From Rhodomicrobium sp. Az07 (lineage in GTDB: Bacteria > Pseudomonadota > Alphaproteobacteria > Rhizobiales > Rhodomicrobiaceae): 64,000 nucleotides of DNA. The stretch is from the NCBI RefSeq assembly GCF_018619475.1, contig NZ_JAHFZG010000004.1:124001-188000 (forward strand), read 5' to 3'. Positions 38,419 through 47,248 of this stretch are shown piece by piece. Below the pieces are notes generated by a model. It did no database searches. It was not told where the DNA came from and saw only the letters and a program-made list of their open reading frames with translations. The position numbers and the translations under genes were made by a program. Each line of letters starts with the position of its first letter. Position 1 is the first letter of the stretch.

Positions 38419-39948
38419 TCAGGCGGCGCCGCGTATCAGATACGGTACTTCGGCGGGAACCGGCTGCGGCACCGGCTTGCGCGGCTGGGGCACGATGGGC
38501 AAAACCCGCGCCTTCGGCAGGATGAGAGACGCTTCGGTGCCGACACCGAGCTTGCTGCGGAGTTCGAACCGTCCACCGTGAAGCTCGGCAAGACCGCTTA
38601 CGATGGGAAGTCCGAGGCCAGTCCCGCTTTCGCCCGTCTTGAGCGCGAGAGACCCTTGTCCGAAGGCCCGCAAGACCTGCGAGATTTCCTCCTCCGGGAT
38701 GCCGGGGCCGTTATCGCGAACCGAAAGCACCGCCTCGCCGCTCGGCAGGATGCCCGCCCGGACCGCGATCAGGCCGTTATCGGGCGTAAACTTGATCGCA
38801 TTCGAGAGAAGGTTGAGGCAGATCTGGCGAAGCGCGCGCTCGTCGGCCATGATGCGCGGCATGTCGGGGCGGAAGTCCGTCACCACGCGCAGGTTCTTCT
38901 GATGGGCATCGATGCGCATCAGGCGCAGGCTTTCGAGCGCCGTCTCGGCCACGTCGAGGGGTTTTTCCGTCAGCTCGTAACGCCCGGCCTCGATGCGCGA
39001 CAGGTCCAGGATCTCATTGATGAGCTTCAGAAGATGGCTGCCCGATTCGTGAATGTCGGCGGCATAGGAGCGATAGTTCTCGTTCTCGATGGGGCCGAGA
39101 ACTTCTTCCTTGATCATCTCCGAGAAACCCATGATCGCGTTGAGGGGCGTGCGGAGTTCGTGGCTCATGTTGGCGAGGAATTTCGACTTCGCCACATTGG
39201 CCGCCTCCGCCCTGACACGCGCTTCGTCGGAGACGGCCTTCGCCTTCTCAAGTTCCTCGATGAGACGGTCCTTCTCCGCGCGGTAGTCGAGCATCGAGAG
39301 CGCCGTCCGCTGAAGGTTCTTCACGAGGAAGACGAAGTAGAAGTGAATCCCGACCGCGACCACCGCGAGCGCCCAGTAGAACGGCTCGCCCGTCATCAGG
39401 AAGCGCAAGGCCAGCGCGGCCGTCACCGGAGCCGTCCCAGCGTGCAGGATGTGCATCACCGAAGCGGCGAACAGCATCCGGATCGCCGTGACCACGGTCA
39501 GCGCCGCGAACAGGAAGAAGAACGCCGCCTGCGATTGCACCATGAAGGGCGTGAACGCCACAGCCGCCCAGCAGACGCCGTAGAGGAACTCGGCTGCCGC
39601 GAGGTTGCGCCGCCACTGCACGAGATCGACCGTCTCGCGCGGCTGCCGCTTGAACTGGCGGCACAGCGCAAGGAGGATGCCCTCGGAAATGAAGATCGTT
39701 GCGAGCCATAGGAGAAGCTGACGCGGCTCAGTCGCCCAGTTCAGCATGGTGGCGGCAACAAAAATGGCAATGATCGGAACGGTTAGCGCCGCGACGGTTT
39801 CGTTCCTTACGAACATGACCAGCAGGTCGTAGGCGAAATCGTGCTTGACCGCAGAGTTATCACTCGGGTGCGGGGTTGGGTTGCTCGTATTATGCTTGAA
39901 CCGGCGCCATCTCAAGGAACGAGCGGTACTCATCAACCCATCATCCAC
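38419..39948 (-). CDS. Membrane-bound sensor histidine kinase (PleC/PdhS-like core)
   Basis: A 509-residue kinase with about six hydrophobic spans between residues 45 and 210, a coiled-coil linker, a HisKA domain (SKFLANMSHELRTPLNAIMGFSEMI near residues 257-281, phosphoacceptor His in MSHELRTP) and an HATPase domain (NLLSNAIKF, DNGPGIP, GTGLGLPIV). The H-box variant is like PleC, PdhS and DivJ cell-cycle kinases. No response regulator lies nearby, so it is an orphan. Starts at 39948 or 39933 are both possible. Confidence 0.88.
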   Translation of the reverse strand: MDDGLMSTARSLRWRRFKHNTSNPTPHPSDNSAVKHDFAYDLLVMFVRNETVAALTVPIIAIFVAATMLNWATEPRQLLLWLATIFISEGILLALCRQFKRQPRETVDLVQWRRNLAAAEFLYGVCWAAVAFTPFMVQSQAAFFFLFAALTVVTAIRMLFAASVMHILHAGTAPVTAALALRFLMTGEPFYWALAVVAVGIHFYFVFLVKNLQRTALSMLDYRAEKDRLIEELEKAKAVSDEARVRAEAANVAKSKFLANMSHELRTPLNAIMGFSEMIKEEVLGPIENENYRSYAADIHESGSHLLKLINEILDLSRIEAGRYELTEKPLDVAETALESLRLMRIDAHQKNLRVVTDFRPDMPRIMADERALRQICLNLLSNAIKFTPDNGLIAVRAGILPSGEAVLSVRDNGPGIPEEEISQVLRAFGQGSLALKTGESGTGLGLPIVSGLAELHGGRFELRSKLGVGTEASLILPKARVLPIVPQPRKPVPQPVPAEVPYLIRGAA

Positions 39949-40097
39949 TTTGGAGGAGTTCTGCGCTCTGCTGCCCCGGCACGCGCCTCATGCAGGATCG
40001 CTCGAAAGTGCTAATATTGCGTTGATATTTGTTTATCCGCTTGAAAGGTCGTTTCTGTTCCGCGACACTCGAGACAATCGCGAAGCCTGGTAAACAA

Positions 40098-40709
40098 ATG
40101 AAGATACTCGACGAGAAGCGCGCGCCAAATCCGCGCCGTGTCCGTGTGTTTCTGGCCGAGAAGGCCATCGCCGTCCCCTTCGAGAACGTCGACATCATGT
40201 CCGGCGCCCACAAATCCGAGGCGTTTTCTGGTCTCAACCCCGTGCAGCGCGTGCCTGTTCTCGTTCTCGACGACGGGACGTCGATTTCTGAATCGATCGC
40301 GATTTGCCGTTACTTCGAGGCGTTGCAGCCCGAGCCGTCGCTTTTCGGGCAGACGCCGCTCGAAATCGCCACCGTCGAAATGTGGAACCGGATCGCGGAA
40401 TTGAATTTTCTGTTCCCGGTCGCACAGTGTTTCCGCCATAGCCACCCTGCGATGGCGGGCCTCGAAGTGCCGCAGGTTGCCGCATGGGCCGAAGCCAACA
40501 AGCCGCGCGTTTCCGACATCATTCGCATCCTCGACCGGCGCCTTGGCGAAGCGCGCTATCTCGCGGGCGAGCGCTTTTCCGTCGCCGATATCACAGCCAT
40601 GATTGCCGCCGATTTCATGAAACCTGCCCGGCTTGCCGTGCCGGAGGGGGTGCCGCATTTTGCGCGTTGGCATGCCGAAGTCACCGCCCGCCCTTCCTCC
40701 AAAGCGTGA
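40098..40709 (+). CDS. Glutathione S-transferase family protein
   Basis: The 203-residue protein has a thioredoxin-like N-terminal domain with the QRVPVLVLDDGTSISESIAI segment near residues 53-72 (cis-Pro and Ser-Glu pair binding glutathione) and a helical C-terminal domain with SVADITAMIAADF. It may conjugate or reduce glutathione adducts. The ATG at 40098 is chosen because upstream in-frame codons add a non-family extension. A metallohydrolase gene follows after 7 bp, suggesting one transcript. Confidence 0.88.
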   Translation: MKILDEKRAPNPRRVRVFLAEKAIAVPFENVDIMSGAHKSEAFSGLNPVQRVPVLVLDDGTSISESIAICRYFEALQPEPSLFGQTPLEIATVEMWNRIAELNFLFPVAQCFRHSHPAMAGLEVPQVAAWAEANKPRVSDIIRILDRRLGEARYLAGERFSVADITAMIAADFMKPARLAVPEGVPHFARWHAEVTARPSSKA

Positions 40710-40716
40710 GGTTCGC

Positions 40717-41460
40717 ATGGAACTGACAGTCATCGGCTGTGGCGACGCTTTCGCCTCCGGCGGCCGGTTCAACAGCTGTTATCTGCTCGATACATCGCAT
40801 GGCAGGCTCATGATCGACTGCGGTGCGACGTCGCCGCATGCGCTGAAGCGCGCCGGCGTCCGCATCTCGGCTGTCGACGCCATCCTGATCTCGCATTGCC
40901 ACGGCGATCATTTCGGCGGCCTGCCGTCCCTCGTTCTCGACCGCATGTTCATCGACAGGACCGAGAAGCCGATGGAAATATTCGGACCGCCGGGCATCGA
41001 AAGTCGGTTCGAAAGCCTGATGGAGAGCGTCTATCCGGGCATTCTCGGCGCGAGGAAGCCGTTCGAAATTATCTTCCGCGACCTTCATCCGGGCTTTACC
41101 ATCGAATGGCGCGGCCTCCTCGTCGAGGCGTTCGAAGTGGACCACTTCTCCGGATCGCCCTCGCTGGCCTTGTCGATTTGCGACGGCGACAAGCAGTTCA
41201 GTTTCTCCGGGGACAGCGGGTTCTGCGGCGGCGTGATCGCGGCAGGCCGGGGGGCGGACCTGTATCTCGTCGAGTGTTCGACCTACAGCACCAGGGTCGA
41301 CATGCATCTCGACTATCAGAGGCTTGCTGCGAAATTTTCCTCCATTGGCGCAAAGCGTTATCTTCTCACGCATATGGGAGACGAAATGCTCGCGGCGGTG
41401 GATCGCATTGATCCGCGCATTTGCATGGCGGCCGCGGACGGTTTGAAGGTGACCATTTAA
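40717..41460 (+). CDS. MBL-fold metallohydrolase (RNase Z-like subgroup)
   Basis: A 247-residue MBL-fold protein with HCHGDHFGG near residues 60-68, a DCGATSPHAL motif and a late HMGDEM segment. SGDSGFCGG and LVECSTYS supply further metal-binding and core strands. The pattern is close to the RNase Z/phosphodiesterase subgroup but the tRNA-binding exosite is not evident. GTGAGG precedes the ATG at 40717, seven bases after the GST stop. The substrate is unknown. Confidence 0.87.
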   Translation: MELTVIGCGDAFASGGRFNSCYLLDTSHGRLMIDCGATSPHALKRAGVRISAVDAILISHCHGDHFGGLPSLVLDRMFIDRTEKPMEIFGPPGIESRFESLMESVYPGILGARKPFEIIFRDLHPGFTIEWRGLLVEAFEVDHFSGSPSLALSICDGDKQFSFSGDSGFCGGVIAAGRGADLYLVECSTYSTRVDMHLDYQRLAAKFSSIGAKRYLLTHMGDEMLAAVDRIDPRICMAAADGLKVTI

Positions 41461-41570
41461 CGCAGGCGGCTCTGAGAAATATTATTCTGTGCAAGAACGT
41501 TCAGCGAATGTAGTGTGGGAAGCCGTTGCGCAGGCATGCGCATTGCGGAAAGAATTTACTGGATTCGCTC

Positions 41571-42071
41571 ATGCTCGACCTTATGGACATCAAAATTCTC
41601 ACGATCTTGCAGGAGGACAGCACGCTTCCTGTCGCCGAAATCGGCAAGAAGGTCGGCCTGTCGACGACGCCATGCTGGCGGCGTATCCAGAAGCTCGAAC
41701 AGGACGGCGTCATCCAGAAGCGCGTCGCGCTGCTCGACCCTAAGAGCGTCAGCGCCGGTGTCACCGTTTTCGTCGCCATCACGACGAACCAGCATAATGC
41801 CGTCTGGCTCGAGCGCTTCCAGAAGGTGGTGGCGAGCTTCCCCGAGATCGTCGAGGCATACCGTATGAGCGGCGCGGTGGATTACCAGCTGCGCGTGGTC
41901 GTGCCGGACATCGCCAGCTACGACCGCTTCTACAAGGCGTTCATCTCGCAGATCGACCTGACGGATGTCAGCTCCAGCTTCGCGATGGAGCAGATCAAGT
42001 TCACGACGGCGCTGCCGCTGTCCTTCGCCATCGGCGCGGCGTCGAAACGGCCGCAACAGCAACCGGCTTGA
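41571..42071 (+). CDS. Lrp/AsnC-family transcriptional regulator
   Basis: The 166-residue regulator has an N-terminal winged helix-turn-helix ([27 protein letters not shown] near residues 19-45) and a C-terminal RAM ligand-binding domain including [13 protein letters not shown]. Members bind amino acids and act as octamers. I chose the ATG at 41571; the frame opens upstream without family character. It precedes proB by 34 bp, and an amino-acid-responsive role toward proB is conceivable but unproven. Confidence 0.9.
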   Translation: MLDLMDIKILTILQEDSTLPVAEIGKKVGLSTTPCWRRIQKLEQDGVIQKRVALLDPKSVSAGVTVFVAITTNQHNAVWLERFQKVVASFPEIVEAYRMSGAVDYQLRVVVPDIASYDRFYKAFISQIDLTDVSSSFAMEQIKFTTALPLSFAIGAASKRPQQQPA

Positions 42072-42105
42072 CGGACGCCCCAATTCGGCGTTTTTCAACG
42101 CCATC

Positions 42106-43275
42106 ATGACGCTCACTGACCCACACCGCGCGCGCACGGCACTCGACTCCAGGCCGGAATGGCAGAACGCGCGCCGCATCGCGATAAAGATCGGCTCGGC
42201 GCTCCTGACCGACCGCGAAACCGGCACGCTGAAAAAGGCGTGGCTCGAAGCCATCGGCGATGACGTGGCGGAGTTCAAGGCGCAAGGGCGCGAGGTCATT
42301 CTCGTGTCGTCGGGAGCGATCGCGCTCGGCCGCCGCGCGCTTGGGCTGGCACCCGGTGCGCTCAAGCTGGAAGAGGCGCAAGCGTCGGCCGCCGTCGGGC
42401 AGGTGACGCTCGCGCATGCCTATCAGACCGTGTTTCGCGAGCGCGGCATCACGACCGCGCAGATCCTCGTGACGCCGGGCGACACGGAAGAGCGCCGCCG
42501 CTATCTTAACGCTCGCAGCACCATCGCGACGCTTCTGAAGCTCGGCGCGGTTCCCGTGGTGAACGAGAACGATACCGTCGCCACCGCCGAAATCCGCTAT
42601 GGCGACAACGACCGCCTTGCCGCGCGCGTCGCCACCATGATGACGGCGGACTGCCTCGTTCTCCTGTCCGACATCGACGGTCTTTACACCGCGCCGCCCG
42701 CGAAGAACCCCGACGCGCGCCATATCGATGTTGTCACGCAGATCACGCCTGAAATCGAGGCCATGGCGGGCGACGCGGGCACCGAGCTTTCGCGCGGCGG
42801 CATGGTGACGAAGATCACCGCCGCGAAGCTGGCCGTCTCGGCCGGCACGCATATGGTCATCGCGAGCGGCAAGGAGCTTCATCCGCTGCGGGCGCTGGCC
42901 AACGGCGCGCGCTGCACATGGTTTCTCGCTTCGGCGAACCCGGTCGCGGCCCGCAAGCGCTGGATCGCGGGCACGCTCGAACCGAAGGGCGTCGTGCTCA
43001 TCGACGACGGCGCGGCGCGTGCGTTGCGCTCCGGCCGCAGCCTCCTGCCCGCAGGCGTCACCGGCGTCAGCGGCGCATTCGAGCGCGGCGAGGCGGTCAT
43101 CATCCGCGACGGTCACGGCTGCGAAATCGGGCGCGGGCTCATCGCCTACAGCGCCGACGAAGCCGCGCGCATCGCCGGGCGCAGTTCCCACGAAATCGAG
43201 GCGACGCTCGGCTATGCCGGGCGGGCGGCGCTCATTCATCGCGACGATTTGGCGTTCCTGCACGAGCTGGACTAG
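42106..43275 (+). CDS. proB: Glutamate 5-kinase
   Basis: The 389-residue enzyme phosphorylates glutamate for proline synthesis. The amino acid kinase domain has [10 protein letters not shown] near residue 25, [13 protein letters not shown] near 65, [10 protein letters not shown] near 150 and [13 protein letters not shown] near 226. A C-terminal PUA domain (residues ~285-380) is present. I chose the ATG at 42106. It is not next to proA or obg. Its TAG stop lies within the CTAG end of a family 1 repeat (copy C). Confidence 0.94.
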   Translation: MTLTDPHRARTALDSRPEWQNARRIAIKIGSALLTDRETGTLKKAWLEAIGDDVAEFKAQGREVILVSSGAIALGRRALGLAPGALKLEEAQASAAVGQVTLAHAYQTVFRERGITTAQILVTPGDTEERRRYLNARSTIATLLKLGAVPVVNENDTVATAEIRYGDNDRLAARVATMMTADCLVLLSDIDGLYTAPPAKNPDARHIDVVTQITPEIEAMAGDAGTELSRGGMVTKITAAKLAVSAGTHMVIASGKELHPLRALANGARCTWFLASANPVAARKRWIAGTLEPKGVVLIDDGAARALRSGRSLLPAGVTGVSGAFERGEAVIIRDGHGCEIGRGLIAYSADEAARIAGRSSHEIEATLGYAGRAALIHRDDLAFLHELD

Positions 43276-43382
43276 ACCCGGATCCACCGATCAGGTTGAC
43301 CCAACCTGATCGGATCCGGCTCTAAACGTCAAGAAGAGACCGTTTTACCGATCTGATTGCGATTCAATCGGATCGGAACGGG
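43272..43382 (-). repeat. Two-hairpin interspersed repeat, family 1 (copy C)
   Basis: Read on the minus strand it starts with CCCGTTCCGAT, continues with the palindrome around GATTGAATCGCAATC, the constant GATCGGTAAAACGGTCTCTT, the second palindrome (GATCAGGTTG with CAACCTGATC), and ends GGGTCTAG. It aligns with copy A over the full ~110 bp with few differences. Its CTAG end holds the proB stop codon. Confidence 0.85.
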
Positions 43383-43445
43383 CTGTAGTCTAGGAAACAT
43401 TCCGAGCTATGGCCGGGCGATTTTGCAGAACTTGACGCGCAACTT

Positions 43446-43534
43446 CTCCGCTCCGCATGCGCGGGGAGATTTCAAAACCCTGCGGCCCTGTTTCGCCCTG
43501 AACGCCCTCCGCTCCGCATGCGCGGGGAGGTTTC
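43446..43534. CRISPR. Two-repeat CRISPR-like array (putative, orphan)
   Basis: Two 28-bp repeats at 43446-43473 and 43507-43534 differ at one position and share the core GCATGCGCGGGGAG. They flank a 33-bp unique spacer. The 61-bp period equals the 28/29 + 32/33 unit of type I-E arrays, and the repeat has an inner palindromic core like those repeats. No cas gene lies in the window and no third repeat is visible 61 bp on either side, so this is tentative. Confidence 0.4.
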
Positions 43535-43639
43535 CGGTTGAGTAGCGGGCGTTGAACCAAGGCTTAGATCAGCCTGCCTTTTAATCGGACACGATTTGAG
43601 TAGAAAAACTGATCGACAACAAACACCTACGAGGCTGTA

Positions 43640-43668
43640 AAACAAAAACCCCCGCCGGAGCGGGGGTT
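43640..43668 (-). terminator. Intrinsic terminator of the puf operon
   Basis: On the minus strand a 9-bp perfect stem (AACCCCCGC with GCGGGGGTT), loop TCCG, is followed by the run TTTTTGTTTT. It lies 57 bp past the pufC stop. This is the classical shape of an intrinsic terminator and should end the photosynthesis superoperon. Confidence 0.92.
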
Positions 43669-43724
43669 CCTGTTCGAGCAATGGCAAAAGGTGTCGGCAC
43701 CAGGCGCCGACACCGCTCTCAAAG

Positions 43725-44789
43725 TTACTGCGTCTTCACCGCACTGGAGGGACCCGCAAGCACCGGGTAGTCCTTCAGCTGGCTTACGCCGTAGAGGGGC
43801 TTGAAAGCGCCCTGATGGCAGGTTGCGCAGTTCGCCTTCGCGATGTCGCCAGCCGGACCTTTGCGGCCGGCAACGTTCGCATAAAGCGGCGTGAGCGGGT
43901 TGATGTAGTTATTGTTGATGTCACGCACCATACGAATGCCGTACCAGGCAGTCACACGCTGCGGGCTGCTCGCTCCCCAAGACTGGAAGTTCTGGGAGTT
44001 GTGGCAGTAGGTGCAGTTGACGCCGAGCGACTTGGACATCGACATCATCAACCCATAGGTCCATTCCGCCTGCTTGATCGACATACGGTTCGTCGTCGGC
44101 AGAGCGGTCTTGCCCACCACGCGGATCTGATCGCTCTTCACTAGGAAGGGCGTGAAGGGATCGAACGGCAGTGACGTCAGGCCGACGGCGGTAGCGCGCT
44201 GGTTCTGGCCGGCGAGATTGCCGAGCAGAGCTTGCGAGAACCGGGGTTCGACCGGGGTATACCAGACGTTCTTCGGGATCGGATTACCACGATGGCAGGT
44301 GTAGCAGGTCACGCCTTGGCCATTGATCGCAACGTGAGATTTCCATTTCGCGTTGAGATCCTGAGTCATCTGGATCATGCGACGAGAGACGATCTTTGTA
44401 ACGACATTCTCGTCGGCGAAATCCGCCTCATTATGGCAATATGCGCAGCCCTGCACCGGCGCCACCCACTTGGTGATCGCCGTCATGAACCGCAGGAACT
44501 CGTTCGAGTCGAGATCGCCGAGAACCTTGACGTTCAGATACACTTCGGAAGCTTTCGTGCCAGCCGGATCGATTGTCTCATCCGCGGCGGGAACGGCATG
44601 CAGACCCTCCCGCTGCTGGTTTTGGATGTCGCGGGAGTTGACGAGGTGGACCAAGCCCGTTCCGCGATACCCCCACTGCAGCCACTCAACCGTAGGGCGC
44701 TGCAGCGTGTAGTAGGCAAACACGACCAGAAAGACCGCCAGTGCCGCGCCCGCAAGGGCAAGGGTCAGGATTCGTTGCTTGTAACTCAT
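43725..44789 (-). CDS. pufC: Photosynthetic reaction centre cytochrome c subunit
   Basis: The 354-residue subunit re-reduces the special pair with four haems. Four CxxCH motifs are present: CAYCH (~115), CYTCH (~162), CTYCH (~263) and CATCH (~322). The N-terminus has an uncleaved-looking membrane segment (residues 7-27) and no cysteine lipobox, so it is probably held by a membrane helix rather than lipid, unlike the Blastochloris viridis type. It overlaps pufM by 4 bp (ATGA) and is last in the operon. Confidence 0.97.
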   Translation of the reverse strand: MSYKQRILTLALAGAALAVFLVVFAYYTLQRPTVEWLQWGYRGTGLVHLVNSRDIQNQQREGLHAVPAADETIDPAGTKASEVYLNVKVLGDLDSNEFLRFMTAITKWVAPVQGCAYCHNEADFADENVVTKIVSRRMIQMTQDLNAKWKSHVAINGQGVTCYTCHRGNPIPKNVWYTPVEPRFSQALLGNLAGQNQRATAVGLTSLPFDPFTPFLVKSDQIRVVGKTALPTTNRMSIKQAEWTYGLMMSMSKSLGVNCTYCHNSQNFQSWGASSPQRVTAWYGIRMVRDINNNYINPLTPLYANVAGRKGPAGDIAKANCATCHQGAFKPLYGVSQLKDYPVLAGPSSAVKTQ

Positions 44790-45763
44790 TTGGGAGCTCC
44801 CGGAAGAAGGGCCGGGTCAACGATGACGGGCAGCGTCTCGGGATAAACCGGCACGAAACCGTGCTTGATGCCCCAGAGATACCAGTTATCGACGACAGTT
44901 CCGGTCAGAAGGATGCCGATACCGCCGGTGATCGGGCAAAGAACCGCAAACCACCAAGCCCAGCGATGGATCGATTCCATGGAAGCGTTGAAGCCCATGG
45001 TCCAGCGCCAGAAGAGACCAGCACGCTCAAGCGCCGTGCCGCGATCGGTCGACTGCTCGATTTCGCGCTCACCGCCGAAGCGGCTGACCGCGAGGATCGT
45101 GGCGCCATGCATCGCAAAAAGAAGCGTGGAGCCGTACAGGAAGACGATCGAGAGCATGTGGAAGGGGTTGTAGTAAAGGTTCCCGTAACGGATGGAGAAC
45201 GTCGCCGTCCAGTCGAGGTGCGGGAAGATACCGAACGGAACCGCTTCACCCCACGTTCCCATGAGCACCGGGCGGAAAAGACCGCACGACAGCATCAGGA
45301 AGATCGCGGCGGCAAACGCCCAGGCGATATGCGTGCCCATTCCGAGCTGCCGAGCGCGCAGATAGGTGCGAGCCCACCAGAGCATCACGGACGCCGTCAT
45401 GAAGAAGCCAGCCCAGAGCCACCAGCCGCCCTGGTTCAACGGCGGGATCTTGAGCCCGTTCTCAGGCGCCGGCGGCTCAAGCGCGAGCCAGGGGAGCTGT
45501 TTCACGAACTGCACCGGGCTCCAGTCCACCGAGGCGGCCATGTTGAGGCCGATGATCTCGATAGCGATGAACCCGAAGATGAGCGAAGCAACGCCGGTCA
45601 AACCGAGGTAGATCGGGCCAATCTGAGCGTCACCGATGATGCCGAGCAGATAGACATGGAACGGTTTGCCGGTGCGGCCGTATTGGTCGCGGTAGAGGGG
45701 AACGCCGAGATGGGCCGGCCCCTTAACTTGAACTTGCGTAAAGATATTTTGATATTCGGCCAT
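44786..45763 (-). CDS. pufM: Photosynthetic reaction centre M subunit
   Basis: The 325-residue M subunit forms, with L, the membrane core that binds the bacteriochlorophyll pair, bacteriopheophytins and QA. It starts [16 protein letters not shown] and has five membrane spans. His ligands for the special pair and iron site are expected in [19 protein letters not shown]. The [11 protein letters not shown]-like segment near residue 270 is also typical. It follows pufL by 12 bp and overlaps pufC. Length is normal. Confidence 0.98.
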   Translation of the reverse strand: MAEYQNIFTQVQVKGPAHLGVPLYRDQYGRTGKPFHVYLLGIIGDAQIGPIYLGLTGVASLIFGFIAIEIIGLNMAASVDWSPVQFVKQLPWLALEPPAPENGLKIPPLNQGGWWLWAGFFMTASVMLWWARTYLRARQLGMGTHIAWAFAAAIFLMLSCGLFRPVLMGTWGEAVPFGIFPHLDWTATFSIRYGNLYYNPFHMLSIVFLYGSTLLFAMHGATILAVSRFGGEREIEQSTDRGTALERAGLFWRWTMGFNASMESIHRWAWWFAVLCPITGGIGILLTGTVVDNWYLWGIKHGFVPVYPETLPVIVDPALLPGAPK

Positions 45764-45775
45764 GGTCTGTTTCCC

Positions 45776-46600
45776 CTAGCGCCAGACTGGGATATTGAAC
45801 CACCAGTTCCACCACTCGGGCCAACCCTTGGTCCAGAAGGGTCCGCTCAACACGATGCACAGGGCGCTGAAGAGAACCGCCATGATCGCGCAGAAAACGC
45901 CGAGCCTGTGAATGCCGATGGTGCCGATGGAGTAACCCAGAAGATCGCGGGTGAAGGCGTTCTCATGCTCGGGCGTCTTCACAACATCGCGGCCGCCCGG
46001 GTTGAGGGCCGAGAGAATGAGACCACCGTGCATTGCCAGAAGCAGCGTCGTCAGGAAGAAGAACGCGATCGCTAGCATATGGGCCGGGTTGTAGTGGAAG
46101 TGCAGATATTGATATCCAGTGTTGGATACCCAATCTAGATGGCTGATGATGCCGTAGGGAAAACCGAAGCCCCAAGCGCCCATGAGAACGGGACGGATGA
46201 CGACAAGGCTGAGATACGCAAAGATCGCAACGCTGAAAGCGATCGGCACGTGGTAACCGATACCCAGCTTGCGGCAGATTTCAACTTCGCGCAGCGCCCA
46301 TGAGATGAACGCGCCGGTCGCGCAGATCGTGATGAGCTGCCACAGACCGCCCTTGGCTAGAGGAGCCACACCCAAACCGTAACTGAGGTCTGGAGGAGCG
46401 ATGTTGATCTTCCAGATATTGAGAGTATGCCCTTGGGCAGCCCCCCAAACGATCAGAGCCGTTCCAAGGAGCGCAAAGAACAGCGTGGTGACCCCGAAAA
46501 ATCCGACATAGAATGGGCCCACCCAGAAGTCGAAAAGGTCGCCCCCTACGAGGGTGCCACCTCGAACACGGTATTTTTTTTCATAACTGAGCAATGCCAT
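45776..46600 (-). CDS. pufL: Photosynthetic reaction centre L subunit
   Basis: A 274-residue L subunit starting [20 protein letters not shown]. Five membrane spans are present; [16 protein letters not shown] near residues 167-182 carries the special-pair His and the loop region, and HENAFTRD near 217-224 borders the QB site. The strong GGAGGTGAGCG binding site directly upstream explains high translation. It is separated from pufA by a hairpin-rich spacer. Confidence 0.98.
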   Translation of the reverse strand: MALLSYEKKYRVRGGTLVGGDLFDFWVGPFYVGFFGVTTLFFALLGTALIVWGAAQGHTLNIWKINIAPPDLSYGLGVAPLAKGGLWQLITICATGAFISWALREVEICRKLGIGYHVPIAFSVAIFAYLSLVVIRPVLMGAWGFGFPYGIISHLDWVSNTGYQYLHFHYNPAHMLAIAFFFLTTLLLAMHGGLILSALNPGGRDVVKTPEHENAFTRDLLGYSIGTIGIHRLGVFCAIMAVLFSALCIVLSGPFWTKGWPEWWNWWFNIPVWR

Positions 46601-46662
46601 CGCTCACCTCCAATTAGGAGGCGAGCCGCCGCTCGACCTCCCTTTGAAAAAGTCCCAAGAAA

Positions 46663-46691
46663 GCGGATGAGGCGCGACTATCCTCATCCGC
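46663..46691 (-). promoter_or_regulatory. Intercistronic pufA-pufL mRNA hairpin
   Basis: GCGGATGAGG (46663-46672) pairs perfectly with CCTCATCCGC (46682-46691) around a 9-base loop, just downstream of pufA. In Rhodobacter a hairpin at this place protects the pufBA message from 3' decay, giving excess antenna over reaction centre. The same role here is inferred from position. Confidence 0.75.
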
Positions 46692-46713
46692 CATTCTGTG
46701 TGGTCCCAACCGC

Positions 46714-46890
46714 TCAACGAGCCGGAAGGGCGGAGTTCTGAGCAGCCGCAGCCGGAGCGGGAGTGTCGATCCAGTTGTAGCGGGTGGTGCTGAGGAGGAT
46801 GAAGTGGATCAGGAGACCCAGGACAACCAGGAACGCGAACAGCGCGACCAGAACCCGGCGGGGATCAAAAAGAAGCCAAATGCGCCACAT
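46714..46890 (-). CDS. pufA: Light-harvesting LH1 alpha polypeptide
   Basis: This 58-residue peptide starts [20 protein letters not shown] and has one membrane span. His29 is the bacteriochlorophyll ligand, followed by Trp40 eleven residues later as usual. A Pro/Ala-rich C-terminus follows (TPAPAAAAQ). The gene is too short to be obvious but is bounded by AAGGAGAAAATCAC upstream of its ATG at 46890 and follows pufB by 19 bp. Confidence 0.97.
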   Translation of the reverse strand: MWRIWLLFDPRRVLVALFAFLVVLGLLIHFILLSTTRYNWIDTPAPAAAAQNSALPAR

Positions 46891-46909
46891 GTGATTTTCT
46901 CCTTATGAA

Positions 46910-47128
46910 TTAGGCGAGATACTGGACAATGGTCAGGGCCGCGGTCTGCACGCCGTCGCCGAGGTCGGCGAGCGGGCGAGCCCAAGGACGCCAGTTCCAA
47001 GCAAGAACGTGAGCGATGATCGCAACGATGCTGAAGCCGATGAAGCTAGCAACAAAGATGCTGTGAAATTCCTTCGCCTCGCCTTCGGTCAGCCCGGTGA
47101 GCGAGACATCCCTTTCTTCTTGAGCCAT
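46910..47128 (-). CDS. pufB: Light-harvesting LH1 beta polypeptide
   Basis: The 72-residue antenna peptide has the typical [16 protein letters not shown] segment and one membrane span; His40 (in IIAHVLAW) binds bacteriochlorophyll and His22 precedes the span. Trp44, Trp46 and Trp49 follow. A GGAG site precedes the ATG at 47128. It starts the pufBALMC group and partners pufA in the LH1 ring around the reaction centre. Confidence 0.97.
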   Translation of the reverse strand: MAQEERDVSLTGLTEGEAKEFHSIFVASFIGFSIVAIIAHVLAWNWRPWARPLADLGDGVQTAALTIVQYLA

Positions 47129-47192
47129 AAGCTTGATCTCCGCTAAAGTGGACTCTTGCAGTTACCGCGCATTGCCCTCGCGGCCGGGTTCG

Positions 47193-47236
47193 CCATGGCG
47201 TTCTTGCCATGGAGTTCTTTCGCCCGGACATCCGGG
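47193..47236 (-). promoter_or_regulatory. Hairpins in the pufB leader
   Basis: Two perfect small hairpins precede pufB on the transcript: CCATGGC at 47193-47199 with 47206-47212, and CCCGGA at 47223-47228 with 47231-47236. They lie between the pufQ-like gene and pufB and may separate or stabilise the pufBA part of the superoperon message; a pufB-proximal promoter could also lie here. Confidence 0.55.
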
Positions 47237-47248
47237 TGAAACCTTTTC

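Noticed and set aside
43446-43534. Treating the CRISPR-like pair as a functional CRISPR-Cas locus
   Set aside because: Only two repeats exist and no cas gene is in the window, so only a tentative repeat call is justified.
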